DNA of 41,861 nt. Source: Anaerolineaceae bacterium (GTDB lineage: Bacteria; Chloroflexota; Anaerolineae; Anaerolineales; Anaerolineaceae). Both the position numbers and the translations under genes were made by a program. Within the stretch, counting starts at the first letter, position 1. The number at the start of each line of letters is the position of its first letter. The stretch is from assembly GCA_018056725.1 (NCBI GenBank), contig JAGPFF010000017.1:1-41861 (forward strand), written 5' to 3'. The notes below the pieces were generated by a model that was not told the origin of the DNA, did not search any database, and saw only the letters and a list, made by a program, of their open reading frames with translations. This document shows positions 8,043 to 16,252 of this stretch, piece by piece.

Positions 8043-8807
8043 ATGGCAAAACCCATCCTCACGATTAAAGACCTAACCAAGAAGTACGGTGATAATGTTA
8101 TTTTTCATGACATAAATCTGACTGTGAATGAAGGCGATACGATTGTGATCATCGGTCCTAGTGGGACTGGCAAAAGCACTCTGTTGCGCTGCATTAATTT
8201 GCTTACCCGTGCGGATGGCGGTCAGATTTGGCTGGATGACCAGGAGATTACCGCGAAACATTGCAATGAAGATGTGGTACGGCAGCACATTGGTATGGTA
8301 TTTCAAAATTTTCTCCTTTTCAACCACCTCACCGCTCTGGATAACGTGATGCTTGGTCTGACCAAAGTGAAGCACATGAAACCAGAGCCGGCGCGTGAAA
8401 AAGCCATGCAGGAGCTGGATCGGGTGGGTCTGTCTGACCGCGCGGGGCACTACCCGGGGCAGCTTTCAGGCGGGCAGCAGCAGCGGGTGGCAATTGCCCG
8501 GGCGCTGGCGATGGATCCGCGCATCATGCTTTTCGATGAACCCACTTCTGCTCTCGACCCTGAGCTGATCGGTGAAGTGCTGGAAGTGATGCGTAAACTG
8601 GCGCTGGAAGGGATGACCATGCTGGTGGTGACCCATGAAATGGGGTTTGCCCGTGAAGTTGCCGACCGTATTGTGTTCCTTGAAAAAGGAAGCATCGTTG
8701 AGGAAGGCACGCCGGAAGACCTCTTTTACCGTCCAAAACATGATCGGACGCGTGAGTTTCTGTGGAAGATCACCGAGCTCTACGGGAAAAAGGACGCCGG
8801 AAAATAG
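8043..8807 (+). CDS. Amino-acid ABC transporter ATP-binding protein (GlnQ type)
   Basis: A 254-residue single-domain ABC ATPase. Walker A is GPSGTGKST, the Q-loop is MVFQNF, the signature is [15 protein letters not shown], Walker B is [12 protein letters not shown] and the H-loop is VVTHEM, all intact. The GlnQ/HisP-like [21 protein letters not shown] segment places it in the polar amino-acid group. ATG at 8043 has GGAG five bases upstream; a GTG at 8037 overlaps that ribosome site and is unlikely. Its TAG is directly abutted by the ATG of the second permease, so the two are tightly coupled. Confidence 0.93.
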   Translation: MAKPILTIKDLTKKYGDNVIFHDINLTVNEGDTIVIIGPSGTGKSTLLRCINLLTRADGGQIWLDDQEITAKHCNEDVVRQHIGMVFQNFLLFNHLTALDNVMLGLTKVKHMKPEPAREKAMQELDRVGLSDRAGHYPGQLSGGQQQRVAIARALAMDPRIMLFDEPTSALDPELIGEVLEVMRKLALEGMTMLVVTHEMGFAREVADRIVFLEKGSIVEEGTPEDLFYRPKHDRTREFLWKITELYGKKDAGK

Positions 8808-9488
8808 ATGATCAAATGGTTGGAATTATTCCAGCGTTTTTTGCCTGAGTTCCTTAAAGGCACAGCCGTCACCCTTGAACTGACTGCCGTAGGTCTGCTG
8901 TTGGGGTTTGTGCTGGGAATGCTTCTGGCGTTGGCACGTTGTTATGGCTCCAAACTATTGAAGACGATTGCCATTGGGTATATCGAGATTTTCAGGGGTA
9001 CGCCCTTGCTGGTTCAGTTGTTTCTGATCTATTATGGGCTTCCTTCTCTAGGTCTGACTCTTTCCCAAACGCTTTCAGCTTATCTTGCTCTCGGGTTGAA
9101 CAGCGCTGCTTATCAGGCTGAATATCTGCGCGGCTCCATTCAGGCGATCGGCACATCCCAGATGACAGCGGGCAGGTCGATTGGTCTCTCTCGCTGGCAG
9201 ACGATCTGGTACATCATTTTGCCGCAGGCTTTGCGGCTCATGATTCCTGCCTGGTCAAACGAGCCGATCTCTTTGCTCAAGACAACGGCTGTGGTTTTCC
9301 TGATCGCAGTGCAGGACCTGATGGCTAAAGCCAAACGCGCAGCCACTGCCACCTATGATCCCATTGGAAGTTATCTGGCAGTGGCGGTGATCTATTTGGT
9401 GATGGTGTTTCTGTTGAATTGGGGGCTGAAGTTTCTTGAAAAGAAGACCCGGATTCCCGGTTTTGAGATGGAAGCGAAAAAAACCTGA
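8808..9488 (+). CDS. Amino-acid ABC transporter permease (second)
   Basis: A 226-residue HisM/GlnP family permease. The N-terminal region FLPEFLKGTAVTLELTAVGLLLGF and the segment IEIFRGTPLLVQLFLIYYGLP are hallmarks of the family. The coupling loop is AGRSIGLSRWQTIWYIILPQ. Together with the permease at 7386-8030 it should form the membrane channel. The ATG follows the ATPase stop with no gap. This is the last gene of the operon; no clear terminator follows. Confidence 0.91.
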   Translation: MIKWLELFQRFLPEFLKGTAVTLELTAVGLLLGFVLGMLLALARCYGSKLLKTIAIGYIEIFRGTPLLVQLFLIYYGLPSLGLTLSQTLSAYLALGLNSAAYQAEYLRGSIQAIGTSQMTAGRSIGLSRWQTIWYIILPQALRLMIPAWSNEPISLLKTTAVVFLIAVQDLMAKAKRAATATYDPIGSYLAVAVIYLVMVFLLNWGLKFLEKKTRIPGFEMEAKKT

Positions 9489-9770
9489 GGGTGTAGAAAA
9501 ATCCTGCTGGCTCTCAACCGTAAAAATCGGCAGGTAGGTGCCAGACTTTGAATTTCTTTCCGGTATTGGTGCTCTGAGTTTTCTGTTAGAGTAGTCCCAA
9601 CAACAGCTGCCTGCCACACTGCGTGTCATCTGCTGGTTTCTCATCAATGTATTGATGGCGGACGCTGATAACCCGGTTTCAAAGCAACATGCTGAGGGGC
9701 TGGGGCTGGATTTCGTGAGGATATGTTGCCGGAAGCCTGATGACAGTCCTGCAAATACATGACCTGAGCG
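9489..9770. other. Non-coding gap before the thiamine operon
   Basis: About 280 bp between the amino-acid transporter and the thiamine promoter. Short open frames here lack ribosome sites and recognisable motifs. I see no tRNA, repeat or convincing terminator. Confidence 0.5.
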
Positions 9771-9775
9771 GACTC

Positions 9776-9804
9776 TTGACACGGGGCTTTGCGCAGTCTA
9801 TACT
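9776..9804 (+). promoter_or_regulatory. Sigma70-type promoter of the thiamine operon
   Basis: TTGACA (9776-9781) and TATACT (9799-9804) are separated by exactly 17 bp. Transcription would begin near 9811, a few bases before the TPP riboswitch. This is one of the best consensus matches in the window. Confidence 0.8.
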
Positions 9805-9817
9805 CAAATTAGCAGCA

Positions 9818-9907
9818 CAACGGGGAGCCTGGCAAAACAGGCTGAGAGTAGGGTCATTACCCTTTACCCGCATTACCTGATCCGGATCATACCGGCGGAG
9901 GGATAGT
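9818..9907 (+). ncRNA. TPP (THI-box) riboswitch
   Basis: The conserved THI elements are all present: CGGGGAGCC with the CTGAGA motif after a short hairpin, a variable stem around TAGGGTCATTACCCTTTA, then ACCTGATCCGGATCATACC and GGCGGAGGGA. In known THI boxes the CTGAGA region binds the pyrimidine ring of TPP and the distal arm binds its pyrophosphate. It sits between the promoter at 9776 and thiamine pyrophosphokinase, so it should reduce expression of the operon when TPP is high. Confidence 0.96.
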
Positions 9908-9921
9908 TAAGAATACACCAG

Positions 9922-9943
9922 CCCTCCCCGGTGGAGGGTTTTT
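9922..9943 (+). terminator. Riboswitch-controlled terminator containing the thiN ribosome site
   Basis: CCCTCC (9922-9927) pairs with GGAGGG (9933-9938), followed by five T. The GGAGGG arm is also the ribosome-binding site for ATG 9946 (7-base spacing). The same CCCTCC could instead pair with the GGAGGG at the 3' end of the riboswitch (9898-9903), which would form an antiterminator and free the ribosome site. Confidence 0.82.
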
Positions 9944-9945
9944 CT

Positions 9946-10593
9946 ATGACGGTTAAAACAGCTTTGATTTTCGCCAATGGCGATTTGAAACGTCCGGAAG
10001 AAATTCGGCGTATGGCTTTGGGGGGTGAGATGATCATCGCGGCGGATGGTGGATTGTGCCACATTCAGTCGCTTGGATTAATCCCCAACCTTTTGATTGG
10101 CGACCTGGATTCAGTAAGTCCGGAGCAAATTCTCTGGGCACGCGAGGTGGGAGCGGAAGTTCGACAATTTCCTGTTGATAAAGATGAAACCGACCTCGAG
10201 CTTGCCCTTTTAGCCGCGGCAAATATGGGTTGCCAAAAACTGATCATCTTTGGCGCGCTCGGTGGACGGCTCGACCAGACGCTCTCCAACATATTTCTAC
10301 TTCATCTCCCGGACCTTGCTGATTTGGATGCTCGCATTGTGGATGGCAATGAGGAAGTGATCCTCGTGCGAAATTCAGTTCGCCTCACTGGAAAACCCGG
10401 GGAGATTGTCTCCCTGCTGCCGCTCTCCCCCATCGTGCGTGGAATTACCACCACGGGATTGCAATTCCCGCTTCAAGATGAAAGTATGGTTTTTTATCGC
10501 AGCCGCGGCATCAGCAATATTATGGCGGCTGATACGGCAAGCGTGGAAGTGCTGTCGGGCATCTTGATTTGCATTCATGAGCGCAGGGAGTAA
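9946..10593 (+). CDS. thiN: Thiamine pyrophosphokinase
   Basis: A 215-residue cytoplasmic enzyme that transfers pyrophosphate from ATP to thiamine, giving TPP and AMP. Family motifs in order: AADGG (about residue 31), IGDLDS (about 51), DKDETDLELAL (about 80), GALGGRLDQTLSN (about 106) and the C-terminal SRGISN. The Asp-rich motifs bind Mg-ATP. The start ATG 9946 follows GGAGGG; a GTG at 9931 lies inside the terminator hairpin and is rejected. Heading a riboswitch-controlled operon with a thiamine importer, it traps imported thiamine as the cofactor, suggesting salvage. No thiamine biosynthesis gene is visible here. Confidence 0.95.
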   Translation: MTVKTALIFANGDLKRPEEIRRMALGGEMIIAADGGLCHIQSLGLIPNLLIGDLDSVSPEQILWAREVGAEVRQFPVDKDETDLELALLAAANMGCQKLIIFGALGGRLDQTLSNIFLLHLPDLADLDARIVDGNEEVILVRNSVRLTGKPGEIVSLLPLSPIVRGITTTGLQFPLQDESMVFYRSRGISNIMAADTASVEVLSGILICIHERRE

Positions 10594-10598
10594 CCGCT

Positions 10599-11681
10599 AT
10601 GAAATTTCTCAACAATTTCCTTATAGCCTGTCTGCTTTTACTTCTGGCACTTGGCGGTTGCGCGCCGGCAGCTCAACCGGTCACCACTCCCACCCCGGTT
10701 ACGCTTACGGTAATGACGCACGACTCCTTTGCCATTTCACAAGCGATCGTCCAGGCTTTCGAGGAAGAGAACCAGGTTCAGGTGGTATTTTTGAAATCCG
10801 GTGATACCGGCGCAGCCCTCAACCGGGCGATCCTTACCAAGGAATCACCCGAAGCCGATGTGTTTTATGGGGTGGATAATACCTTTCTTTCAAGGGCGAT
10901 ACAGGAAGGGATTTTTGAGCCCTATACCTCCCCATTGTTGGAGAATATTCCGGATTCCTTCAAGAACTCCCTTTCAGGAATGGTTGCCCCGATTGATTAT
11001 GGGGATGTGTGCATCAATTATGACCGCGCCTGGTTTGCAGCCAGAGGGTTGGAAGCGCCGCAGAGCCTGGATGACCTCCTCCTACCGGAGTATGGCGGAA
11101 AAGAGGGTGAAGGGCTGCTTGCGGTGGAAAATCCGGCGACTTCTTCGCCCGGGTTGGCATTTCTACTGACCACAATTGCTCAGTACGGGGAGGAAGGTTA
11201 TCTCGATTACTGGCAGGCACTCAAAGCCAATGGGGTTGTAGTCGTTAACGATTGGGAAACAGCATATTACACCAATTTCTCTGCTTCTTCAGGGAAAGGT
11301 GCCCAGCCAATGGTTGTCTCTTATGCCACCAGTCCGGTCGCTGAGGTGATCTATGCGAGCAGCCCACTGAGCGAAGCTCCAACTGCTTCGATCACCGCGC
11401 CAGCTACCTGTTTTCGCCAGATCGAGTACGCCGGGATTCTCAAAGGGACCTCTCATTTAGATCTGGCGCAGCGTTGGATCGATTTTATGCTTTCACCCCG
11501 GTTTCAAGAAGACCTGCCCTTACAAAATTTCGTTTTTCCTGTGAATCCAACGGCTGTACTTCCAGAGGAGTTCGTAAAATATGCTTCTGTAGCGGAAGAA
11601 CCCGCCATGCTTGACCCGGTGCTGATCGCAAACCGTCGTGATCAATGGATCCGGGATTGGGACCGGGTGATGAAGCAGTGA
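10599..11681 (+). CDS. thiB: Thiamine-type ABC transporter substrate-binding lipoprotein
   Basis: A 360-residue extracytoplasmic binding protein of the ThiB/iron-binding structural class. The N-terminus is a lipoprotein signal ending LGGC (Cys21), followed by a short Pro/Thr linker. The mature start VTLTVMTHDSFAIS, the SPEADVFYGVDNTFLSRA segment and DYGDVCINYDRAWF are typical of ThiB. GGGAG lies 9-10 bases before ATG. The gene follows thiN by 5 bp under the TPP riboswitch, which supports thiamine (or its phosphates) as ligand. A ferric-ion ligand is the main family alternative, and the riboswitch argues against it. Confidence 0.9.
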   Translation: MKFLNNFLIACLLLLLALGGCAPAAQPVTTPTPVTLTVMTHDSFAISQAIVQAFEEENQVQVVFLKSGDTGAALNRAILTKESPEADVFYGVDNTFLSRAIQEGIFEPYTSPLLENIPDSFKNSLSGMVAPIDYGDVCINYDRAWFAARGLEAPQSLDDLLLPEYGGKEGEGLLAVENPATSSPGLAFLLTTIAQYGEEGYLDYWQALKANGVVVVNDWETAYYTNFSASSGKGAQPMVVSYATSPVAEVIYASSPLSEAPTASITAPATCFRQIEYAGILKGTSHLDLAQRWIDFMLSPRFQEDLPLQNFVFPVNPTAVLPEEFVKYASVAEEPAMLDPVLIANRRDQWIRDWDRVMKQ

Positions 11682-13372
11682 TTTTCTCTCGTTCCTTTTT
11701 TCAATTTATCAAACGGATAGGAGCGCCTTTATGGGCGCTTCCGGTTACTCTGTTGATCGTTTGTTTTTTCTTTCCACTGGCTAAGGTACTGGGACTCATG
11801 TTCCAGAAAAGCGGTGAAATTTACCTTTCCGCAATCTGGCAGCCACTTGGTTTCACGGTTTATCAGGCAATCCTTTCCACGCTGCTGACGCTGCTCTTTG
11901 GCTTACCTGCCGCGTATGTCTTTACCCGTTTTGATTTTACCGGCAAGCGTTTGCTGCGCATTCTTACCATGCTGCCGTTTATCCTACCTACAGTGGTGGT
12001 GGCTGCAGCTTTCAATGCCTTGCTAGGACCACATGGCTGGATAAACATGGGATTGATGCAGTTAACAGGTTCCGATATACCGCCGGTTCACTTTCTTAAC
12101 ACATTTGGCGCAATTCTAGTGGCACATGTTTTCTACAACGTTTCCATCGTTATCCGTGTGGTTGGAGGAGCCTGGAGCCAGCTCGATCCGCGGCTTGAAC
12201 AATCCGCGAGTGTACTGGGAGCCTCCCCATGGAAAGTCTTTCAAACCATTACTCTTCCTTTGTTACGCCGCTCGATCCTTTCAGCATCCTTGCTCGTCTT
12301 TCTGTTTGATTTTGCCAGCTTTGGCGTCATTTTGATGCTGGGGGGACCGGAGTTTCAAACGCTTGAGGTTGCGGTTTATACACAGGCACTCTATTTTCTT
12401 AACCTGCCCATGGCAGGCATCCTTTCATTGGTGCAATTGCTTTGCACCCTTGGGGTCATGCTGCTGCATGGCAGAGTTAATCGAAGTCAACCGGTTCCCT
12501 TCTTTCCAAGATTCCGGGCGGAAGGGACGCATCCGCCACGGGGTGCAGTTGAAAAGGGGATAGTTACACTTGTGGTTCTTACTCTCTTTTTGTTGCAGGT
12601 CATACCTCTGCTGGCGCTTGCCAGCAGGTCGGTTTTCCGGGTTGAAGCAGAGCGTGGTCAACGGGAGGATGTACAGAGCGGTCTGACTCTGGAATATTAC
12701 GAAGAACTCTTCGTCAATAAAAGAGGAGATGTTTTTTACATTCAACCTGCGCGGGCGATTGCAAATTCGCTGATATTTGCAGGGATAACCATGTTGATTG
12801 CGGTGATCAATGGCAGCTTGATCGCCTATACCCTGGTAAAAGTACCTTCTGCCCGGCGCTGGTTGGATCCTTTGATCATGCTCCCCTTTGGAGCATCCGC
12901 GGTCACACTGGGGCTTGGATTTGTCGTAACGTTTCATGGTTCCACGCTGACTGGTAACGGTTTTCCCTGGTTGATCCCGCTGGCGCACAGCCTGGTTGCC
13001 ATGCCCTTTGTAGTAAGAACGGTTCAGCCGGTGTTAGCCTCCATCCCTCCCTCTCTGGAGCAATCCGCTGCCGTATTGGGCGCCTCACCGCTGCGCGTAT
13101 GGTGGGAAGTGGAAATGCCTTTGATCAGCCGGGCATTCCTTTCTGCAGCGTTGTTCTCTTTTACGATCTCCCTGGGGGAATTCGGAGCGACTTCGTTCAT
13201 TGCCAGGCTGGATAATCCCACCATGCCGCTGGCAATTTATCGCTACCTGTCTCAGCCGGGTGCCTTGAACTACGGGCAGGCGATGGCGATGGCAACGATT
13301 CTGATCGTTATCTGCGGGATTTCACTGCTTTTACTTGAAAATCTAAGCCATGCTGCACTGCATTCAGATTAA
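11678..13372 (+). CDS. thiP: Thiamine-type ABC transporter permease with two fused domains
   Basis: A 564-residue permease with two BPD_transp_1 halves, about 12 membrane helices. Each half has an EAA loop of the form EQSASVLGASPWKVFQTITLP (first half, around residue 180) and EQSAAVLGASPLRVWWEVEMP (second half, around residue 465). This duplicated form is normal for ThiP. The start is GTG 11678, which shares four bases (GTGA) with the binding-protein stop, so translation is probably coupled. An in-frame ATG at 11645 lies within the previous gene and is less likely. The linker between halves is about 60 residues and partly charged. Confidence 0.9.
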   Translation: MIFSRSFFQFIKRIGAPLWALPVTLLIVCFFFPLAKVLGLMFQKSGEIYLSAIWQPLGFTVYQAILSTLLTLLFGLPAAYVFTRFDFTGKRLLRILTMLPFILPTVVVAAAFNALLGPHGWINMGLMQLTGSDIPPVHFLNTFGAILVAHVFYNVSIVIRVVGGAWSQLDPRLEQSASVLGASPWKVFQTITLPLLRRSILSASLLVFLFDFASFGVILMLGGPEFQTLEVAVYTQALYFLNLPMAGILSLVQLLCTLGVMLLHGRVNRSQPVPFFPRFRAEGTHPPRGAVEKGIVTLVVLTLFLLQVIPLLALASRSVFRVEAERGQREDVQSGLTLEYYEELFVNKRGDVFYIQPARAIANSLIFAGITMLIAVINGSLIAYTLVKVPSARRWLDPLIMLPFGASAVTLGLGFVVTFHGSTLTGNGFPWLIPLAHSLVAMPFVVRTVQPVLASIPPSLEQSAAVLGASPLRVWWEVEMPLISRAFLSAALFSFTISLGEFGATSFIARLDNPTMPLAIYRYLSQPGALNYGQAMAMATILIVICGISLLLLENLSHAALHSD

Positions 13373-13385
13373 TGGAGTGAGATTA

Positions 13386-14435
13386 ATGCTTGAAGTCCGC
13401 AATCTTTGCAAAAAATATGAAGGAAAGCCGCTCTTGAATGGGGTGGATTTGACCGTAGACGGTGGGGAAACGTTATGCCTCATTGGTAGTTCAGGAAGCG
13501 GAAAAAGCACCCTGCTGCGTATTATTGCCGGGATTGAGTCTGCGGATTCGGGGAGTGTTTGCTGGCAGGGGGAGGATCTCCGTGCTGTTCCGGGCTATAA
13601 ACGGAATTTTGGCTTGATGTTTCAAGATTACGCGTTGTTCCCTCACCTGACGGTGGCTGAAAATGTCGCTTTTGGCTTGCGCATGCGTCACCTTCAGCGT
13701 GACCAGATCGAGCAAAAAGTTCAGAGCGCTCTCCAACGGGTCAATATGACCTCCTTTCATGACCGAAGGGTGACTGATCTTTCAGGTGGAGAGCAGCAAC
13801 GTATTGCCCTCGCCAGAACGCTTGCGCCGGAACCGCGGTTAATGATGTTCGATGAACCGCTGGCAGCATTAGATCGGAATTTGCGATTTGAATTGCAGGA
13901 AGAACTAAAGGGAATGCTTCATGAAACCGGTATCCCCACCATTTACGTGACCCATGATCAGGAAGAGGCAGCCTTCCTCGGCGATCACCTGGCTCTCCTG
14001 CATGAGGGACGGATTGTGCAGTATGGTTCCCCGGAGGAAGTGTTCCAGTACCCCTCCAGTCGATGGGTGGCGGAGTTCCTGGGATTTCACGGGTTTATCG
14101 ACGGCGTGGTGTGCGATCTTTCACCTTTGGCGGTTAAAACAGCTCTTGGGGTTTTGCATCCACAGGCTGCGCCAGGTTCCGAGCAACCCTCCCTCGGCGA
14201 GACAGTCACTTTGTTGATCCGCCCCAGGAAAATTTTGCTGAAAGGAGAGGGAATCGGGCAGGATCAAATTGAGGGAGAGGTGATTGACAACCGTTTTCTC
14301 GGCAATTTTTACCGGGTGGAATTTAGATTATGCACGGGTGCGAGCCTGGAATTTATGTCCCCAACGCCTTATTCGATAAGGGAAAAGGTGATCCTTCCTC
14401 TGGCTGAGGAGGATATGCTGATTCTAAGCCAATAG
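13386..14435 (+). CDS. Thiamine-type ABC transporter ATP-binding protein
   Basis: A 349-residue ABC ATPase. Walker A GSSGSGKST, Q-loop MFQDYALFPHLT, signature LSGGEQQRIALAR, Walker B LMMFDEPLAALD and the switch VTHDQEEA are intact. Residues from about 240 form a C-terminal regulatory domain of TOBE/MOP type, so the protein resembles FbpC/PotA in length rather than the 230-residue enterobacterial ThiQ. ATG 13386 follows GGAG at 8 bases; an upstream frame from 13350 overlaps the permease and lacks a ribosome site. It should energise the permease encoded immediately upstream. It is the last gene of the riboswitch operon, and it converges on the small membrane-protein operon. Confidence 0.88.
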   Translation: MLEVRNLCKKYEGKPLLNGVDLTVDGGETLCLIGSSGSGKSTLLRIIAGIESADSGSVCWQGEDLRAVPGYKRNFGLMFQDYALFPHLTVAENVAFGLRMRHLQRDQIEQKVQSALQRVNMTSFHDRRVTDLSGGEQQRIALARTLAPEPRLMMFDEPLAALDRNLRFELQEELKGMLHETGIPTIYVTHDQEEAAFLGDHLALLHEGRIVQYGSPEEVFQYPSSRWVAEFLGFHGFIDGVVCDLSPLAVKTALGVLHPQAAPGSEQPSLGETVTLLIRPRKILLKGEGIGQDQIEGEVIDNRFLGNFYRVEFRLCTGASLEFMSPTPYSIREKVILPLAEEDMLILSQ

Positions 14436-14468
14436 GAAATTCAGTTGTCTTACGGGCTCGACCGGGAT

Positions 14469-14627
14469 TCATTTTAGGATAAGCCACAGCACGCCCATCA
14501 ATATAGCGCCACCAAGGCAGAAGGACACCGTCATGACAATGGCGATGAGCAGCATCTCCTTCTTACGCGCCTCAATCAGGGCTTCACGCTCTTTATCTTG
14601 TTGAGGGGATTCTGGAGAAGTGTTCAA
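14469..14627 (-). CDS. Small single-span membrane protein, 52 residues
   Basis: This frame starts with TTG at 14627, whose last two bases overlap the TGA of the DUF4126 gene, and ends at 14469. It codes for 52 residues: a charged N-terminal half (SPQQDKEREALIEARKKEM) followed by about 24 hydrophobic residues rich in Leu, Ile, Val and Gly, ending WLILK. This fits a single-pass membrane protein with a cytoplasmic basic/acidic helix. GGAAG lies about 10 bases before the TTG, inside the upstream gene. Overlap with the gene before it, and the clean hydrophobic segment, argue for a real coupled gene. I do not recognise a family. It may be an accessory subunit of the DUF4126 protein. Confidence 0.6.
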   Translation of the reverse strand: MNTSPESPQQDKEREALIEARKKEMLLIAIVMTVSFCLGGAILMGVLWLILK

Positions 14628-15199
14628 TCGAAATCCACTTCCTTCTGCCGTTTCTTACGACGTTTCGACCACCAGAGAATCAGAGCGATCACAAATACCA
14701 AAAAGATGGCAACGAGGACCGGAATCAGCACAGAAAGGATGCTTACCACGGTTGAGGTTGCCTGTTCGCCGATGGAGACGGGAACATTCCCCAATCCGGC
14801 AGTTGTTGCGTTTACCACCGGGCGTACGGCTAAAGATTTCACGGCATGCACCCCGCCTGAAACGAGCAAGCCGGCAATCAGACCTAATATCGGGTTGACG
14901 TCCCCTACCTGGCTGGAGGCGGCAGCAAACACAATCGCCCCGGCAGTTGGTCGGATAAAGGATTGGACGACATCGTTGACGTGATTCACACCCGGGAACA
15001 TATCAGCCAGGATCTCAACGATAGTAAGTACAAGGAGCACACCAATCACCCACCATGAAGTCATCAGGTTCCAGGGTTCCTGGAGGTGAATGAGATTGGT
15101 GAATTTTGCCAGCAATGCCACCGTAAGCAGGGGGATATATGCATTCAACCCTGCACTGGCGGATAGACCAAATGCGGTAAAAATATTGAAAATGTCCAT
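14624..15199 (-). CDS. DUF4126 membrane protein
   Basis: A 191-residue integral membrane protein. The N-terminal segment GLSASAGLNAYIPLL, followed by VEILADMFPGVNHVNDVVQSFIRPTAGAI and a Gly-rich repeat of the same pattern, matches DUF4126. The C-terminus is a membrane helix followed by a very basic tail (WWSKRRKKRQKE), so the tail should face the cytoplasm. The function of the family is unknown. It lies 19 bp after the DUF2085 gene and overlaps the 52-residue membrane gene, so three membrane proteins appear to be made together. Confidence 0.82.
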   Translation of the reverse strand: MDIFNIFTAFGLSASAGLNAYIPLLTVALLAKFTNLIHLQEPWNLMTSWWVIGVLLVLTIVEILADMFPGVNHVNDVVQSFIRPTAGAIVFAAASSQVGDVNPILGLIAGLLVSGGVHAVKSLAVRPVVNATTAGLGNVPVSIGEQATSTVVSILSVLIPVLVAIFLVFVIALILWWSKRRKKRQKEVDFD

Positions 15200-15218
15200 T
15201 TTCCTTTTTCCTGTTTGC

Positions 15219-16016
15219 TTACCAGGTTCCGCTTAATTGAAAGCGGAGTAAATCCATTAAACCAATTTGCAGAATAGCAGCGATGGATCCGATAATAAAT
15301 ATACGGCATCCGTCCTTAAAAAGGTGCAAGGTATTTTCTTTTCGTAAAATGATGCAAACGATGAGCGAATAAAGCATGCTTAATATGCCAAAAATTGTAA
15401 CCGTTGAAAGCACAGCCACAGGGTAATAGAGAATTGGGAGGTCAGCCAGGATCAGGGCGCCTGCCGCGAGACAAAGGAGCAGGAGGAGAGTGAACTGCCT
15501 CCAGCTCGCCAGGATTGGGGCAGGGGTTGGGTTCACCCATAAGGTCTGCTGCCAGAGGGGCAAGACCAGGTTTGCCAGGGTGATGCCCATGAGAAATCCG
15601 GTGATGAGGCGGATAAGATTGGAGGATGGGTAGAGAGGGGCAAATCCGGGGAACAGGGAGAGGGTTGAATGGATACCATCTACTGCGAAGGCTATGAAAA
15701 AGATTCCCAGCAGAATGATTTTTCCGCGTGAAGGGAACCCGGAACGCCTGTCGCGGGGATAGAGGTAAATCAGAGAAATGAACAGACCTAAAAAGGTGCC
15801 CGTACAACGCGCGCAAAGCGGCAGTACTTTTCCGCCAATTGAGTAGGAATGAGATTCAAGCTGGTGACAAACTGCAAAGCCTGCCGCATGAGTTTTTCCA
15901 TCTAAACCGGCAGGGGTTAAAAGAAGCCAACCGGTTACCAATGACAGTGCCAGGAAGGCAAGGACCAGGTTCTTAAGAGGCATCCGTTGCGGGTGGGGAG
16001 GCTTACTCTCATTCAT
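15219..16016 (-). CDS. DUF2085 membrane protein
   Basis: A 265-residue membrane protein with about six hydrophobic segments. The diagnostic stretch is FAVCHQLESHSYSIGGKVLPLCARCTG (around residues 50-77): Cys, His and a C-x-x-C pair near a membrane edge, typical of DUF2085 and suggestive of a metal or redox site, though no function is established. The promoter TTGCTA (16048-16053) and TATAAT (16025-16030) lie so close that transcription would start at about the ATG itself. No Shine-Dalgarno sequence is present, so the message may be leaderless. Confidence 0.82.
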   Translation of the reverse strand: MNESKPPHPQRMPLKNLVLAFLALSLVTGWLLLTPAGLDGKTHAAGFAVCHQLESHSYSIGGKVLPLCARCTGTFLGLFISLIYLYPRDRRSGFPSRGKIILLGIFFIAFAVDGIHSTLSLFPGFAPLYPSSNLIRLITGFLMGITLANLVLPLWQQTLWVNPTPAPILASWRQFTLLLLLCLAAGALILADLPILYYPVAVLSTVTIFGILSMLYSLIVCIILRKENTLHLFKDGCRIFIIGSIAAILQIGLMDLLRFQLSGTW

Positions 16017-16024
16017 TTTCCAGA

Positions 16025-16053
16025 ATTATAGTGTGTCCGGGGAACCTTAGCAA
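16025..16053 (-). promoter_or_regulatory. Promoter of the DUF2085 operon, likely leaderless
   Basis: TTGCTA and TATAAT with a 17-bp spacer on the minus strand. Only 8 bases separate the -10 hexamer from the ATG at 16016, which leaves room for essentially no 5' leader. Confidence 0.6.
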
Positions 16054-16064
16054 GTACGGGTGGC

Positions 16065-16093
16065 TTGACGCAAAATCCGAAATGTGATTTACT
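16065..16093 (+). promoter_or_regulatory. Candidate promoter of the peptidase T leader
   Basis: TTGACG (16065-16070), 17-bp spacer, TTTACT (16088-16093). Transcription starting near 16100 would include the short leader frame and the structured region before peptidase T. A second candidate -10 (TATAAT 16265-16270) lies just before the gene itself. Confidence 0.45.
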
Positions 16094-16132
16094 TATTTTG
16101 TTCCAGGTTGCAATCCTAACGATGAGGAGGTG

Positions 16133-16195
16133 ATGTCTACGATGTGTCATAGTTTTAAACACAGCGCTGCGGCATCCCTCCTCGCGAAGCAGTAG
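16133..16195 (+). CDS. Candidate leader peptide upstream of peptidase T
   Basis: A 20-residue frame from ATG 16133 or a 17-residue one from ATG 16142 (MCHSFKHSAAASLLAKQ), ending at TAG 16193. GAGGAGGTGAT at 16124-16134 is a near-complete complement of the 16S rRNA 3' end; spacing suits ATG 16142 (about 10 bases) better than 16133 (2 bases). The stop falls inside a strong hairpin (16164-16209). The SD core GAGGAGG can pair with CCTCCTC at 16177-16183 in that hairpin, so translation and folding would compete. I do not recognise the peptide. It could be fortuitous, but the ribosome site is unusually good. Confidence 0.4.
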   Translation: MSTMCHSFKHSAAASLLAKQ

Positions 16196-16252
16196 GGAAG
16201 CCGCAGCGCCAAACCCCCGGAGCCGTCAATCTGACGGCTCTGTGGTTTAAAC
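16152..16252 (+). ncRNA. Three-way-junction fold between DUF2085 and peptidase T genes
   Basis: Three nested or adjacent stems close on one another. An outer stem GTTTTAAACACA (16152-16163) pairs with TGTGGTTTAAAC (16241-16252) with two single-base bulges. Inside it lie GCGCTGCGGC/GCCGCAGCGC (16164-16173/16200-16209, extended by TCCCT/AGGGA) and GAGCCGTCA/TGACGGCTC (16220-16228/16232-16240, 3-nt loop). There is no U-tract. This may be a cis-acting leader RNA, or a palindromic mobile repeat with imperfect terminal inverted repeats. I know no matching family. Confidence 0.55.
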
